From Winslowiella toletana (GTDB lineage Bacteria > Pseudomonadota > Gammaproteobacteria > Enterobacterales > Enterobacteriaceae): 64,000 nt of DNA. The stretch lies in contig NZ_JAGGMQ010000002.1 of the NCBI RefSeq assembly GCF_017875465.1, positions 62,001-126,000 of the forward strand, given 5' to 3'. This document shows positions 52,508-61,735 of the stretch, one piece after another; within the stretch, counting starts at the first letter, position 1, and each line of letters begins with the position of its first letter. The notes below the pieces were generated by a model. The model saw only the letters and a program-made list of their open reading frames with translations. It did not search any database and was not told where the DNA came from. The position numbers and the translations under genes were made by a program.

Positions 52508-53488
52508 TCAGGGGCCAAGCAGCGCCGCAGCTTCCGCCGCATCCATACCAAAGCTGACATGACGGCTGCCTGCCGCAGCCGCTTCCATGTGCATTACGCG
52601 GATATAAATCTGCGTGTTGCGAAAGTCGGCGTGACCTAACCAGCCCTGCAGCACGGCAGGCATGATCCCGCAGTACAGCAGGTGCATAGCGTAGCTGTGT
52701 CTGAGTGTGTGGGGCGTCGGGTCCGGCAGCGACAGGGAAATCCCCTGGCGGGCGATGGCAGCTACGGCACCGCTGAGCCAGTTTCGCGCAGTGTCGTCAG
52801 TGACCGGCTTCCCGCCACGCCCTTCCCACACCGGCCGGCGGCGGTTAGGGCAGAAGGTTACCAGGTGATCGCGCAGGCGTGCCACGAATCCTTCATCGAG
52901 CAACGGTACCCGCCGCTGTGCACTGGCGGGCGGCTTGCCGGGCTTGGGGTTGCGCTGGCGCTTCAGTGTCACCAGGCGCACGTGAGGCCGGACACTGTCC
53001 AGCACGATGTCGTCCGGACGGACGGCCAGCGCCTCGTTGATGCGCGCGCCGGTGTTCCAGATGAACTCAAACAGCATACGGCGGTGCAGGTCCGGAACGG
53101 CACCGAGCAGCACCACCACCTCCGGCGCCAGCAGGTAGCGGGGCAGGGAGTCGTCGCTGGCCAGCTCACGACGCACGGCGAGCGCCAGCCGGTAATCAAT
53201 CGATGGCGTGATCGCGCTGTGCGAAATCTGAGATGTCTGGCGGGGTGACGGGGCCGAAAATTCACGTAGCGTCGTCTGCGCATTTTTCAGGGGCGGCGTA
53301 AGCATGAGTATCCCGGTGGCGAATGAAGTCATCCATGATAGGGCAGGGGGCCGGCGGAGTCCCGCACGGTAATTCTCCCGGCGCGATTTTATGATTCGGT
53401 TGTTTATGCAGAAATGCACACAAAACCGCAAGTGGGGAATGCTGTTCCGGCGCCATCCAGACAGTATTTCTGCTGGCGGATACACCAT
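52508..53488 (-). CDS. ResD-like tyrosine recombinase, module 2
   Basis: A recombinase of up to 326 residues; the conserved part begins near residue 95 (RLALAVRRELAS). Catalytic residues: Arg in NTGARINEAL, Lys in VTLKRQRNP, His-x-x-Arg in HTLRHSYAMH, His in WLGHADFRN and Tyr in QIYIRVM. It is homologous to the module 1 recombinase (30753). The first ~90 codons have weak coding character, so a start near 53310 or later (MLTPPLKNAQ or downstream) is more likely than 53488. Confidence 0.83.
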   Translation of the reverse strand: MVYPPAEILSGWRRNSIPHLRFCVHFCINNRIIKSRRENYRAGLRRPPALSWMTSFATGILMLTPPLKNAQTTLREFSAPSPRQTSQISHSAITPSIDYRLALAVRRELASDDSLPRYLLAPEVVVLLGAVPDLHRRMLFEFIWNTGARINEALAVRPDDIVLDSVRPHVRLVTLKRQRNPKPGKPPASAQRRVPLLDEGFVARLRDHLVTFCPNRRRPVWEGRGGKPVTDDTARNWLSGAVAAIARQGISLSLPDPTPHTLRHSYAMHLLYCGIMPAVLQGWLGHADFRNTQIYIRVMHMEAAAAGSRHVSFGMDAAEAAALLGP

Positions 53489-53853
53489 ATAGTGTCCGGT
53501 AATGTCAAAAGACCCAGGATAGGCGACAAAAGCCGGCAGAAGACATGATTCGGCTTTCTACCTGAAAAACCGAATTGGATTGTGATAGCCTCACTGGTAA
53601 AGGCAAGCCAGTGCTGCAGCTCTGAGAACGGATCTGACCGACACCAAACAGCCATGCCGTCAGCTGATAACAGGTAGAGCGGGCTTTAGCGCAGACAGAG
53701 AGGGTGAAATCGGGGCACTCTTTATTTTATAAAGTTCGGACGGGCTGTCAGAACGGAAATAACCCGCAGGATTTGCAGAGAACTGAGTGGCATAATCCCT
53801 GTTAATTTCTTTGCCGCCTGCTTATGAAGCCGGTACCTCTACAGGAATTCAGA
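53489..53853. other. gap upstream of the AbiJ-like gene
   Basis: About 365 bases with no gene recognised. It contains a GGTAGAAAGCCGAATCATG-like GC/AT mixed region and the promoter side of the AbiJ-like gene. No module operator is present here. Confidence 0.35.
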
Positions 53854-54735
53854 ATGAAATTTTCACACCGTCATGGATATGATCCGGAGTTCATAAATAA
53901 GACATTCCGGGATGACGCACCTAAATGGGTAAGAAAGCTGTATTTTAAAAAAATCTTGGAAAGGCTCGTCTATGATGCCATGTCATTAATACCGGAAAAT
54001 AAACCTGTTCCTGTGTATGACCTCATTAATGAAATACTCGTTATGGACGATGAGGAACCTGATGACTATTACCTGAATAATACCCCTGCGATGGAAGTCC
54101 TTCGTAACCTGGTGATGAACATACCCTGGTACCGTTTTTACGATACTGTAGAAGCGGTGGCCGAGAGGATAATTGATATAGATGATGAGGATAACTTTTC
54201 GCAGAGCAGGAAAAACGAGTCCTATTCTTTTTCAGCTTACCGCCAGAGAGTGAATGAGCTTTTCTCAGAATATAATGTCGACTGGAAAATGAATGAGTCT
54301 GGCCAGCTGGAACTGCCTTTGCCGCCATTTCTTGAAGAGAAAGTAAAGAGTACAGAGGAAAGGCTTGCAGATCAGTTCGCGCCAGCGAGGATGCACTTTC
54401 GCAAAGCCCGTGCCTTCGCGCTAGGCTCGCACCGGGATGCTGAAAATTCCATTAAAGAGTCCATCAGTGCAATCGAGAGCATATGCAAAACCTTTTACCC
54501 GGATGCTTCAACGCTGGGAGATGCACTGAAAATGATGAAGAAGGACCGTAGCGTCTCAAGATTGCTCATAGACGTTGTTGAAAAATTTTACGCTTATGCC
54601 AACGCAGAGCCAGCCGTCAGGCACGGAAGCAATAAAGACTCCGGCGTTCTGGAGTATGACGCAGAGCTGGCACTGCACTTTGCCGCAGCATTTATCAGGA
54701 CGCTAATCGTCCGCAGGAAGGAGACTAACAGCTAG
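53854..54735 (+). CDS. AbiJ/HEPN-like protein (candidate abortive infection)
   Basis: A 293-residue protein starting at ATG 53854 (AGGA upstream; 53824 is an alternative). The N-terminal part (KTFRDDAPKWVRKLYFKKIL) resembles the AbiJ N-terminal domain, the middle is acidic, and the C-terminal part is helical with KAVRHG-like AEPAVRHGSNKDSGVLEYDA and LHFAAAFIRTLIVRRKE, typical of HEPN-like effector ends of this group. Such proteins act in phage-induced cell arrest. A bidirectional terminator follows. Family assignment is by memory of the pattern. Confidence 0.6.
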   Translation: MKFSHRHGYDPEFINKTFRDDAPKWVRKLYFKKILERLVYDAMSLIPENKPVPVYDLINEILVMDDEEPDDYYLNNTPAMEVLRNLVMNIPWYRFYDTVEAVAERIIDIDDEDNFSQSRKNESYSFSAYRQRVNELFSEYNVDWKMNESGQLELPLPPFLEEKVKSTEERLADQFAPARMHFRKARAFALGSHRDAENSIKESISAIESICKTFYPDASTLGDALKMMKKDRSVSRLLIDVVEKFYAYANAEPAVRHGSNKDSGVLEYDAELALHFAAAFIRTLIVRRKETNS

Positions 54736-54753
54736 CCGGATGCCAGAAAGGCA

Positions 54754-54779
54754 AAAACCCAGCTGGATGGCTGGGTTTT
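54754..54779. terminator. bidirectional terminator
   Basis: AAAACCCAGC-TGGATG-GCTGGGTTTT, a perfect 10-bp stem with U tracts on both strands, between the convergent AbiJ-like and MazF-like genes. Confidence 0.85.
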
Positions 54780-54862
54780 GCAGGTCCCTCAAAGGGGATA
54801 AAACTTAAGGGCCTCTATGGGCTACGGGATAATTATCCCTGAAACTGACGCTGCCGTCAACT

Positions 54863-55339
54863 TCAGGACATCTCTTTAAGCATCCAGGATGCGTTAATCG
54901 ATTTGATGACTGCTTTCTGAATCTCCGCAACGAGTTCCCGGGCAAGACACTGGTTCAGATAGCCTCTGTCCGTTCTGGCGCGGTTGAGCCGGTAACGGCT
55001 GACCTGCTGAACGAGGTCCGCTTTAGCCCACCGGGTACGCTGAGAGAAGAAGCGGCATTCCTCAATCACGGCTTCCCCAATCTCTACGTGCATACCCCGC
55101 TGCAGCTTATCCCGATCGCATGTTGAAGAGAGTGGAACGATGATGCAGGCATTTCCGTTTATCTTACCGTTCAGAACAACAACCAAGCGGTTCTTGACCA
55201 TTTCCGGTGGCAGGTGGCCATCCCAAAAGGTAGTCACCGGTTTTCCATCTGCTCCCAGAGGATAACTCCCGAAATTACATTCCAGGATTTCACCAACTTT
55301 TGGACTGAAATTTATCGGCACACCTCTTCCCCTAATCAA
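54863..55339 (-). CDS. MazF/PemK-like toxin family protein, long form
   Basis: A 158-residue protein with the MazF/PemK beta-barrel pattern: SPKVGEILECNFGSYP at the start, KNRLVVVLNGKINGNACIIV then PLSST, and SQRTRWAKADLVQQVSRYRL near the C terminus. Typical MazF toxins are about 110 residues, so this is an extended form, and no antitoxin gene precedes it. It may be an endoribonuclease or a repurposed regulatory relative. Its start faces the helicase operon, with a module 2 operator (55411) in the shared promoter region. Confidence 0.65.
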   Translation of the reverse strand: MIRGRGVPINFSPKVGEILECNFGSYPLGADGKPVTTFWDGHLPPEMVKNRLVVVLNGKINGNACIIVPLSSTCDRDKLQRGMHVEIGEAVIEECRFFSQRTRWAKADLVQQVSRYRLNRARTDRGYLNQCLARELVAEIQKAVIKSINASWMLKEMS

Positions 55340-55410
55340 TTTTGCAGCGTGAATTTTTGTTTTCTAAAGAGTAGTATTTTATAAGATAACTAATCAGAAG
55401 TACACACAAC

Positions 55411-55432
55411 GTAAATACATATTTGTATTTAC
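55411..55432. promoter_or_regulatory. module 2 operator, site 5
   Basis: GTAAATAC-ATATTT-GTATTTAC, perfect 8+6+8 palindrome in the divergent promoter between the MazF-like and helicase genes, followed by another GCAAATAC half-site. Confidence 0.8.
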
Positions 55433-55465
55433 ACTGCAAATACAACAAATGTTAAAAGGAATTTT

Positions 55466-57448
55466 ATGTCTAGTTACTGCTTTTACTCACAGGATGCGCT
55501 AGAGCTCGCTCAAAGCTCTGGGGTTGATAAGCTCATAAACGACTATGCGGAACAATATAAAAAACAGACGTATATTCTTTGCCGACCGCTATCTAATGAG
55601 GACGTAAAATATGATTACGATCAGGCTATCGCAGTATTTTCGTCTGGCATAAAACCCTTTTTTGTAGATTTGGGAGACGACGAAAAACTTTTTGAAGAGT
55701 ATCAGGAAGATTTTCTGGAAGATGTCTCTTTTTTAGCGGAAAAATTCAAATACAGGGAAAAAATAGGAAGGAAAAAATCCTGGCAAGGTCTGTTTGATGC
55801 TCTTCCTCGTGATGACATCGACTTCAGTGAACTTGAAGTTGAAATCAAAGAAAGCAGAATCATCGACTTAATAATTTCGTTGATTGTTGGTAGTATCAAT
55901 GACACCTCACGAATTAACCTTGAGGCAAATAATTTATTAGATACAATTAAATCTAAAATAATTTTATTTGATACCGACCAGACTAGTTTCGTTTTCCAAA
56001 GTGGGTACGGAAAAAAAACTGTCATACAAGGTCTGGCTGGTTCAGGAAAAACTGAACTTCTTTTGCACAAATTAAAAGAAATTTATTCTAAAAACACAGA
56101 TTCTAAAATTGCTTTTACCTGTCATAACAAAATCCTGGCTTCCACAATGAGATCCAGAATCCCAGAGTTTTTTGACTTTATGCGAGTCGAGAAACAGATT
56201 GAATGGGGCAGCAAGCTTTTTTGTTTCAATTCATGGGGACAAAGTAGAGATCCTTTTTCTGGCATGTACAGATACATTTGTTTCTTCTACGAAATCCCAT
56301 TCGGCGGGTTTGGTAATGGTGATTTTGATAGTTTATGTAAAAAAGCCATCAAAGATATTGAGAGTAGTGGCCGTTCGGATAAGAAAGCTCTTGACTACGT
56401 TTTTGTAGACGAAAGCCAGGATTTCCCACAAAGCTTTATTGATCTTTGTGAAATGGTTACTTCTAAAAAAGTATATGTAGCAGGAGACGTTTTTCAAAAC
56501 ATATTTATGCCTATTAGCGATAACGTTAATCGTGCAGATATAGTCCTTAAAAAATGCTATCGTACAGACCCTAAGAACCTTATGTTTTCACATGCATTAG
56601 GCATGGGCCTTTTCGAAAATCCAGTTATGAGATGGTTAAAGGAACCTGAATGGGACTCATGTGGATATAAATATAATCAAACCGGGGATAGGGTTCAATT
56701 ATCAAGGGATCTTTTAAGGCGATTTGAAGACATCCCTAAAGATCATAAAAGCACTGACCTTCATTTATTAGAGGGTACGGATAATGGCCCAGATAAAATT
56801 ATAGACATTATAAAAAGTATTCAAACCCGTAACCCCTCTTTAGAGGCAGGTGATATAGCAGTCATTTTTCTTGATACTAGTAATTATATCTATGATCACA
56901 TTCACTCATTGGAATCCAAAGTAAAAAAACAATTTGGCTGGGAATCAAATATTTCACATGAAACAAAATCCAAGCAAGAAGGTAAGCTTTTCATCTCTAA
57001 TATAAATAACGCGAAAGGCCTTGAATTTCCTTTTGTTATTTGTTTTGCAATGCGACTTGTTAAGAGAGCGGGTTTCAGGAACGCTCTGTACACTATGATG
57101 GCTAGATCTTTCTTAGAAAGTCACTTAGTTTTAAACAATGATAAAGATAATCCCTCAATACCTAATATTATTGAAGGTTTAGAATTCCTGAATAAAAACA
57201 ACTACATGGATGTTAGAAAGCCATCTGAAGAAGAGATAGCAAATCAAAAAGACTTTATTGTACTTGATGAAGCAGTTTCAATTTCTATATTAGTTAAAAA
57301 ATTCTGCTCTGACAAAAAACCAACACCAAGATTGATTGCAAAAATAATAGATAGGGTTGAAAGAATAATATCAGAAGATGATGATGTAGATGAGGATTAT
57401 ATTAAAGGGCTCATTGAAATAGAATATGAAAGGAACAAAAAATTATGA
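55466..57448 (+). CDS. UvrD-like superfamily 1 helicase/ATPase
   Basis: A 660-residue protein with an N-terminal region of about 170 residues of unknown type and a UvrD/Rep-like ATPase core. Walker A is GLAGSGKTE at about residue 190, Walker B VFVDESQD at about 312, motif III VYVAGDVFQNIF and the C-terminal motif NINNAKGLEFPFVICF. AT-rich, unlike the partition genes. The stop overlaps the ATG of the next gene (ATGA at 57445), and that gene overlaps the XRE-ImmA gene, so the three form one translationally coupled operon. A role in phage or plasmid defence is suggested by this arrangement. Confidence 0.8.
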   Translation: MSSYCFYSQDALELAQSSGVDKLINDYAEQYKKQTYILCRPLSNEDVKYDYDQAIAVFSSGIKPFFVDLGDDEKLFEEYQEDFLEDVSFLAEKFKYREKIGRKKSWQGLFDALPRDDIDFSELEVEIKESRIIDLIISLIVGSINDTSRINLEANNLLDTIKSKIILFDTDQTSFVFQSGYGKKTVIQGLAGSGKTELLLHKLKEIYSKNTDSKIAFTCHNKILASTMRSRIPEFFDFMRVEKQIEWGSKLFCFNSWGQSRDPFSGMYRYICFFYEIPFGGFGNGDFDSLCKKAIKDIESSGRSDKKALDYVFVDESQDFPQSFIDLCEMVTSKKVYVAGDVFQNIFMPISDNVNRADIVLKKCYRTDPKNLMFSHALGMGLFENPVMRWLKEPEWDSCGYKYNQTGDRVQLSRDLLRRFEDIPKDHKSTDLHLLEGTDNGPDKIIDIIKSIQTRNPSLEAGDIAVIFLDTSNYIYDHIHSLESKVKKQFGWESNISHETKSKQEGKLFISNINNAKGLEFPFVICFAMRLVKRAGFRNALYTMMARSFLESHLVLNNDKDNPSIPNIIEGLEFLNKNNYMDVRKPSEEEIANQKDFIVLDEAVSISILVKKFCSDKKPTPRLIAKIIDRVERIISEDDDVDEDYIKGLIEIEYERNKKL

Positions 57449-57518
57449 GCCTTTACTTTTTCAATAATGTTCCAGCTCAGGGTAATCCTCCCATTTTTAA
57501 CGGAGGTGATAAGTAGAA

Positions 57519-58346
57519 TCAGGTCATGCGTTGAATATGCTGCATCGGCGTGTAGCCATTCAATGCCATATTCGGACGCTCGTGATTATAAAACCATTGC
57601 CAGCGTGTGGCATAGTCCTGCAATTCATCCAGCGAGGAAAACAGGTACTGCCCTAGCCAGTCATAGCGTACTGTACGATTATATCGCTCAATATAAGCGT
57701 TCTGCTGAGGTTTACCGGGCTGAATAAAACGCAGGGTTATATTCTGTCGGGCCGCCCATGACATCAGTATCCTGCCTGTATATTCTGGCCCGTTATCGCA
57801 CCGGATAGCTGCTGGTTTTCCCTTCCATTCAATGAGCTGCTCCAGCGTTCTGACCACCCGACTCGCTGGCAGGGAAAAATCCACCTCAATCGCCAGCGCT
57901 TCCCGATTAAAGTCATCGATAACATTCAGTAAACGAACAGAACGTCCATCCGATAGCTGATCATGCATGAAATCCATCGACCAGCATTCGTTGCCACTTT
58001 CAGGCACCATCAGTGGCTCAGGTTTATCCCGTTTCAGTCGTTTTTTCGGCTTGATCCGCATGTTAAGCGACAACCCGCAATAAATCCGGTACACCCTTTT
58101 ATGGTTAAACTGGAAACCTTTTACGTTACGCAGATACAGAAAACACAGGCCAAATCCCCAGTTACGCTGACTGTCAGTGATACGGAGCAGCCAGTCGGCG
58201 ATGACGTCATTTTCTTCATTTCGTTGCGGCTGGTAGCGATAGCAACTTTCGCTGACAACAAACAGCCGGCAGGCAAAACGCACGCTGACGTTTCGGCTCC
58301 TGACGGCTTCTTGCGCCATCTGCTTTCGACGCGATGGCTTCACCAC
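57519..58346 (-). CDS. IS3-family transposase OrfB
   Basis: A 275-residue integrase-core protein: [20 protein letters not shown] (Asp), [12 protein letters not shown] (Asp) and [18 protein letters not shown] (Glu). It overlaps orfA by 7 bases, so it is probably made as an OrfAB fusion by frameshifting. Confidence 0.93.
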   Translation of the reverse strand: MVKPSRRKQMAQEAVRSRNVSVRFACRLFVVSESCYRYQPQRNEENDVIADWLLRITDSQRNWGFGLCFLYLRNVKGFQFNHKRVYRIYCGLSLNMRIKPKKRLKRDKPEPLMVPESGNECWSMDFMHDQLSDGRSVRLLNVIDDFNREALAIEVDFSLPASRVVRTLEQLIEWKGKPAAIRCDNGPEYTGRILMSWAARQNITLRFIQPGKPQQNAYIERYNRTVRYDWLGQYLFSSLDELQDYATRWQWFYNHERPNMALNGYTPMQHIQRMT

Positions 58347-58606
58347 TTTTTTGCCATGGCTTCCTGAATAATTTCGGCCTTGAGACGCTCTTCAGCATAC
58401 ATTTTTTTGAGGCGACGGTTTTCCTCTTCCAGTTCTTTGAGGCGGGTCATCATGGAAGCATCCATCCCGCCAAAGCGTGAACGCCACTTATAGAAACTGG
58501 CGTTGCTCATGCCATGCTCGCGGCACAGTTCGGCCACCGGCGTTCCTGCCTCGGCTTGCTTCAGGATGGACATGATCTGGCTGTCAGTGAAACGTGATTT
58601 TTTCAT
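58340..58606 (-). CDS. IS3-family transposase OrfA
   Basis: An 88-residue protein with a helix-turn-helix ([20 protein letters not shown]) and a heptad-repeat C terminus ([20 protein letters not shown]). Confidence 0.93.
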   Translation of the reverse strand: MKKSRFTDSQIMSILKQAEAGTPVAELCREHGMSNASFYKWRSRFGGMDASMMTRLKELEEENRRLKKMYAEERLKAEIIQEAMAKKW

Positions 58607-59019
58607 AGAGATCTCCCCGGTTCAGGTTACGAGAAAATTCTACTTATGAACACACCGGTTTTTCGGGGGGATTACCCACCGCCTTCTCCGCAATGAGAAA
58701 GAACAGCGCCAAATATCCATTTTCGATGAGGAAGATACCAGTAATAGTTTAATTTGGCGCGTTTATGCTGAAAGGTTTATCGATGATGTTACGGACAAAG
58801 ATGCACCTCCTACTTGGATAATTACCATGGTTGGCTTGGATGAAACGGGCCGCAAGGTTAGTCTTTATGAGCATATATCTAAAGTAATTATGCCTATTTC
58901 TTCAGCACCTGAAGGTCTAAATCCAGATAAAATTAATCAGCTTCCAGCGCCTAATGAAATACCCCCTACTAAACTCAAGCGCAGAAGCAAAAAAGACGAC
59001 AGAGACCAAAGTGGTAAAA

Positions 59020-60141
59020 ATGCAACTCTTTGATTCTCTCACTCAGTACCGGGGTGACCGCGTGAAATTAGCGAGGTTAGCTAAAGGTATGTCTGGAGAG
59101 GATGTGGCTAACGCTCTCGGTGTTACCAAGCAATTTATTTCGAAACTTGAAAGGGGCTATCCGCCTGCGGATGCCATGTTGTCGCAACTTGCTAAGGTTT
59201 TGGGCGTATACGAATCATTTTTCTTTACGCCTCGCCCCCATCCTCTGGATGGAGAGCATTGTCATTTTCGCAGTAAACGCTCAAGAACTCAGACATTGGC
59301 GAATACTGTCATGGCTAGGGCGGAGATACTGGATGAATTTATTCGCAGGTTAGAGGTTGAGGTAGAGTTTCCTGTTCTAGATTTACCGGATGTCTCAGAG
59401 TTGCCGTCGCAATCGCCATCTGATATAGAACGCATCGCTGAAGAGTGTCGACGTTATTGGGAGCTGGGCTTAGGCCCCATTAACTCAATGTCTAATTTCG
59501 TCGAAGGCATAGGTATTGTAATTGCTCATGTTTCAGATGTTGATGACAGAATTGATGCTTTTACCGTTAACAATGTTCGTCCAATCATAATTCGCAACAA
59601 CGCCAAAAAGAGCATTTGTCGTTACCGTTCAGATATAGGGCATGAGTTAGGCCACTTAGTTCTACATGAGGGGGTAATTACTGGCGATAAAGTAACCGAG
59701 AACCAAGCGGACCATTTTTCAAGTGCTTTCATGATTCCAAGGGTTTCATTTATTAATGAGTTTCCCAAAATGCGGGGGTCTCATTTGGATTGGAACGCTC
59801 TGGAGGATTTCAAAGTGCGTTGGAAAATAAGCTTGCGTATGTCCCTATATCGCGCCTGTTTGTTAGGATTAATAACCCCTGAAAAAATGAGGACGGGCTT
59901 TATTCATCTCAACTCTAAGGGATTTGTATCTACAGAGAAAGGGGACGATCGCATCACCGGTGACTCTCCAGGGATGATGCAACAAGCTATCAGTATGCTT
60001 GATGATCATTCTTGGGAAGCTGTGTTGGAAGATGCAATGATTAAGCCCGAATTTGTACGCGACAACTTCGGTATCAACAGACCTATAGCCCCTCAGGGCG
60101 ACAACTTGGTTTCAATTTATAAGTATAAAAACTTTGGTTAA
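59020..60141 (+). CDS. XRE-family regulator with ImmA/IrrE metallopeptidase domain
   Basis: A 373-residue protein starting at ATG 59020, inside the preceding gene. Residues 15-70 are a Cro/CI helix-turn-helix (MSGEDVANALGVTKQFISKL), and residues 180-260 an ImmA/IrrE zinc peptidase with HELGH at 208-212 and the third ligand region ENQADHFSSAFMIP. Such proteins cleave or sense repressors, often in phages, mobile elements and stress or defence loci. It may be the regulator of the helicase operon. Confidence 0.85.
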   Translation: MQLFDSLTQYRGDRVKLARLAKGMSGEDVANALGVTKQFISKLERGYPPADAMLSQLAKVLGVYESFFFTPRPHPLDGEHCHFRSKRSRTQTLANTVMARAEILDEFIRRLEVEVEFPVLDLPDVSELPSQSPSDIERIAEECRRYWELGLGPINSMSNFVEGIGIVIAHVSDVDDRIDAFTVNNVRPIIIRNNAKKSICRYRSDIGHELGHLVLHEGVITGDKVTENQADHFSSAFMIPRVSFINEFPKMRGSHLDWNALEDFKVRWKISLRMSLYRACLLGLITPEKMRTGFIHLNSKGFVSTEKGDDRITGDSPGMMQQAISMLDDHSWEAVLEDAMIKPEFVRDNFGINRPIAPQGDNLVSIYKYKNFG

Positions 60142-60314
60142 TATGGGTCATCATACAAAAAAATCTGATGTGATTTGACTAAAAACTGGTTAAAGTTCTC
60201 TACGCTTCGCAAAGCTGCATCCGCAAACTACTGAATATTTTAGCCCCGCCAGTATGCGGGGTTCTTATTTAGAAATTGGAAATACCCTTCCCACCCTTGC
60301 TGACGAAAAATTCC

Positions 60315-60890
60315 CTAAATCATTAATTTATAACCAGTTAAAGCCTTAACCGTCATCGGCAAGCCTAGCTTCAGTAGTATGTCAAAATATTCATCTACTG
60401 ATTTTGGGGGGTTCTTTAGCCGGTCTCGCTGCCTTTGGACAGCCTGTAGAACTAGGGCTTGATTTAAATCCAGCAAGTCAGCGATAAACTCATCAGGATG
60501 AATTGCTTCAATATCAAACTCAGCCAGGCTTTCCCTTGGAAAATCTTTAAGATTGAAGGTTACAATCACCTCTGAATCGGATCTTATCGCTGCAGCTACA
60601 ATATGGCGATCGTCAGGATCTGGGAGTGAAACCCCTTCCATAAGATTTTCAAAGCCCGTTACAAGCGCATCAGGTAGGGCTTCGTTCATCAGATCTTCTA
60701 CGCGCTTCAATTGTTCACGCTTTAAATCCGGTAAGTTTTCAACCAAATTTCTTTGCCATTCATCATGAATGGTGGCAGTCCATTTGGGTTGATACAGACC
60801 AGACATCCCAACCTCCATAAGCAGATCGCGGAGCATGTTGGGATAAATGACACAGGCATCAAGTACGACTGGGTAAGGCGAATGATTCAT
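60315..60890 (-). CDS. PIN-domain toxin
   Basis: A 191-residue protein with PIN RNase features: VLDACVIYPNMLRDLL with the first acidic residue, DPDDRHIVAAAIRS with the central acidic cluster, and VTFNLKDFP with the last aspartate. PIN toxins cleave tRNA or mRNA. Its ATG overlaps the stop of the upstream helix-turn-helix gene by one base, the usual antitoxin-toxin arrangement. No truncation seen. Confidence 0.85.
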   Translation of the reverse strand: MNHSPYPVVLDACVIYPNMLRDLLMEVGMSGLYQPKWTATIHDEWQRNLVENLPDLKREQLKRVEDLMNEALPDALVTGFENLMEGVSLPDPDDRHIVAAAIRSDSEVIVTFNLKDFPRESLAEFDIEAIHPDEFIADLLDLNQALVLQAVQRQRDRLKNPPKSVDEYFDILLKLGLPMTVKALTGYKLMI

Positions 60891-61351
60891 TAATAAAAAC
60901 CAAGTTCCTGGCTCAAATCAACCAGTTCTTGCATTGCTTCATTGCTCTCAGTTTCACGCTGAGCTTTATAGCGCATCAAATCAGCAAAAAGAACCCGGCG
61001 GTGACGGCCTGTTTTATGATGTGGAAGCTTTCCTTCTTCTAAAATCTTCACAATGTGAGGGCGTGAAACATTCAGAATGTTGGCGGCTTCCTGCGTAGTT
61101 AATTCAGCGTGCACGGGGACAACTTGAACCGCGTTCCCTTCAGCGAGTTCACCCAAGATGTTCATTAGCAATCTCAGTGCTGAGGTTGGCAATTCGATCT
61201 GATGTTTTTCGCCGTTTGCATCGTGAATCGATATTTTTTGCGTTTCTAACTTTGTGGTGAGAAAGGTTGCCAGTTCTCTTTGTCCACGTAACGCAACCTC
61301 AATTTCCTTCTGAGCCGGAAGGCTTACATTGTCCAGAATTGAGCTAGTCAT
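60890..61351 (-). CDS. helix-turn-helix antitoxin paired with PIN toxin
   Basis: A 153-residue protein with an excisionase-type winged helix (LTTQEAANILNVSRPHIVKI, then HHKTGRHRRVLFADL) in the C-terminal half and a helical N-terminal part. It is the DNA-binding antitoxin of the PIN pair and would repress the operon. One-base overlap with the toxin gene. Confidence 0.82.
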   Translation of the reverse strand: MTSSILDNVSLPAQKEIEVALRGQRELATFLTTKLETQKISIHDANGEKHQIELPTSALRLLMNILGELAEGNAVQVVPVHAELTTQEAANILNVSRPHIVKILEEGKLPHHKTGRHRRVLFADLMRYKAQRETESNEAMQELVDLSQELGFY

Positions 61352-61735
61352 GATTTTTTTCCAATTTCAAATTTCGTTAATTTCGGTTTCTGATTTTTCG
61401 CGTGTTCAGTTTCGTGACAATTTTGAAACTGACGAATGCGTCAACCCCATAATAGTAATCGAAACAAACGAAACAAGCAACACTCGAAACAAACGAAAAG
61501 CCATAGTGGACAAACCGAAATGGCCGCAACCCGCGTAACAATGGGATCGTTAGTAGCCGAGTCCTTTCTCTTACGTTCAGGGTAACCAACAGCGGAAATC
61601 CGCGCTGAGATGTCGGCCCCAAGATATCTAGAACTAGCCGTACGTTACGTCCGCTTATGGCACAGAGCGGACCGTTATTGTTGAATATCCGCCTGTACTA
61701 AAGAGCGGACGTTGTAGCTTCAGGCCACGGTATGA
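61352..61735. other. gap with short dispersed repeats
   Basis: About 380 bases. It holds TTTCG/CGAAA-rich sequence (61360-61500) able to pair imperfectly, and a variant of the GTCCGCTT-ATGGCACAGA-GCGGAC repeat at 61648-61672. No gene recognised. Confidence 0.45.

Larger units (their letters stand above)
57480..58677 (-). mobile_element. IS3-family insertion sequence inside the helicase operon
   Basis: About 1.2 kb bounded by inverted repeats beginning GGGTAATCC(T/C)CCC at 57480 and, on the other strand, at 58677, with internal ATAAGTAGAAT also repeated at both ends. It carries orfA and orfB on the minus strand. No target duplication could be assigned with confidence. Confidence 0.88.
57445..59033 (+). 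pseudogene. middle gene of the helicase operon, interrupted by an IS3 element
   Basis: The first 12 codons (MSLYFFNNVPAQ) lie at 57445-57480 and the rest at 58680-59033 (NEKEQRQISIFDEEDTSN through the Lys/Arg-rich tail), separated by an IS3-family element. The original protein would be about 130 residues, with no recognised domain. It overlaps the helicase stop and the next gene start. Unless the IS is lost, the product is absent, and downstream expression may be reduced. Confidence 0.75.
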
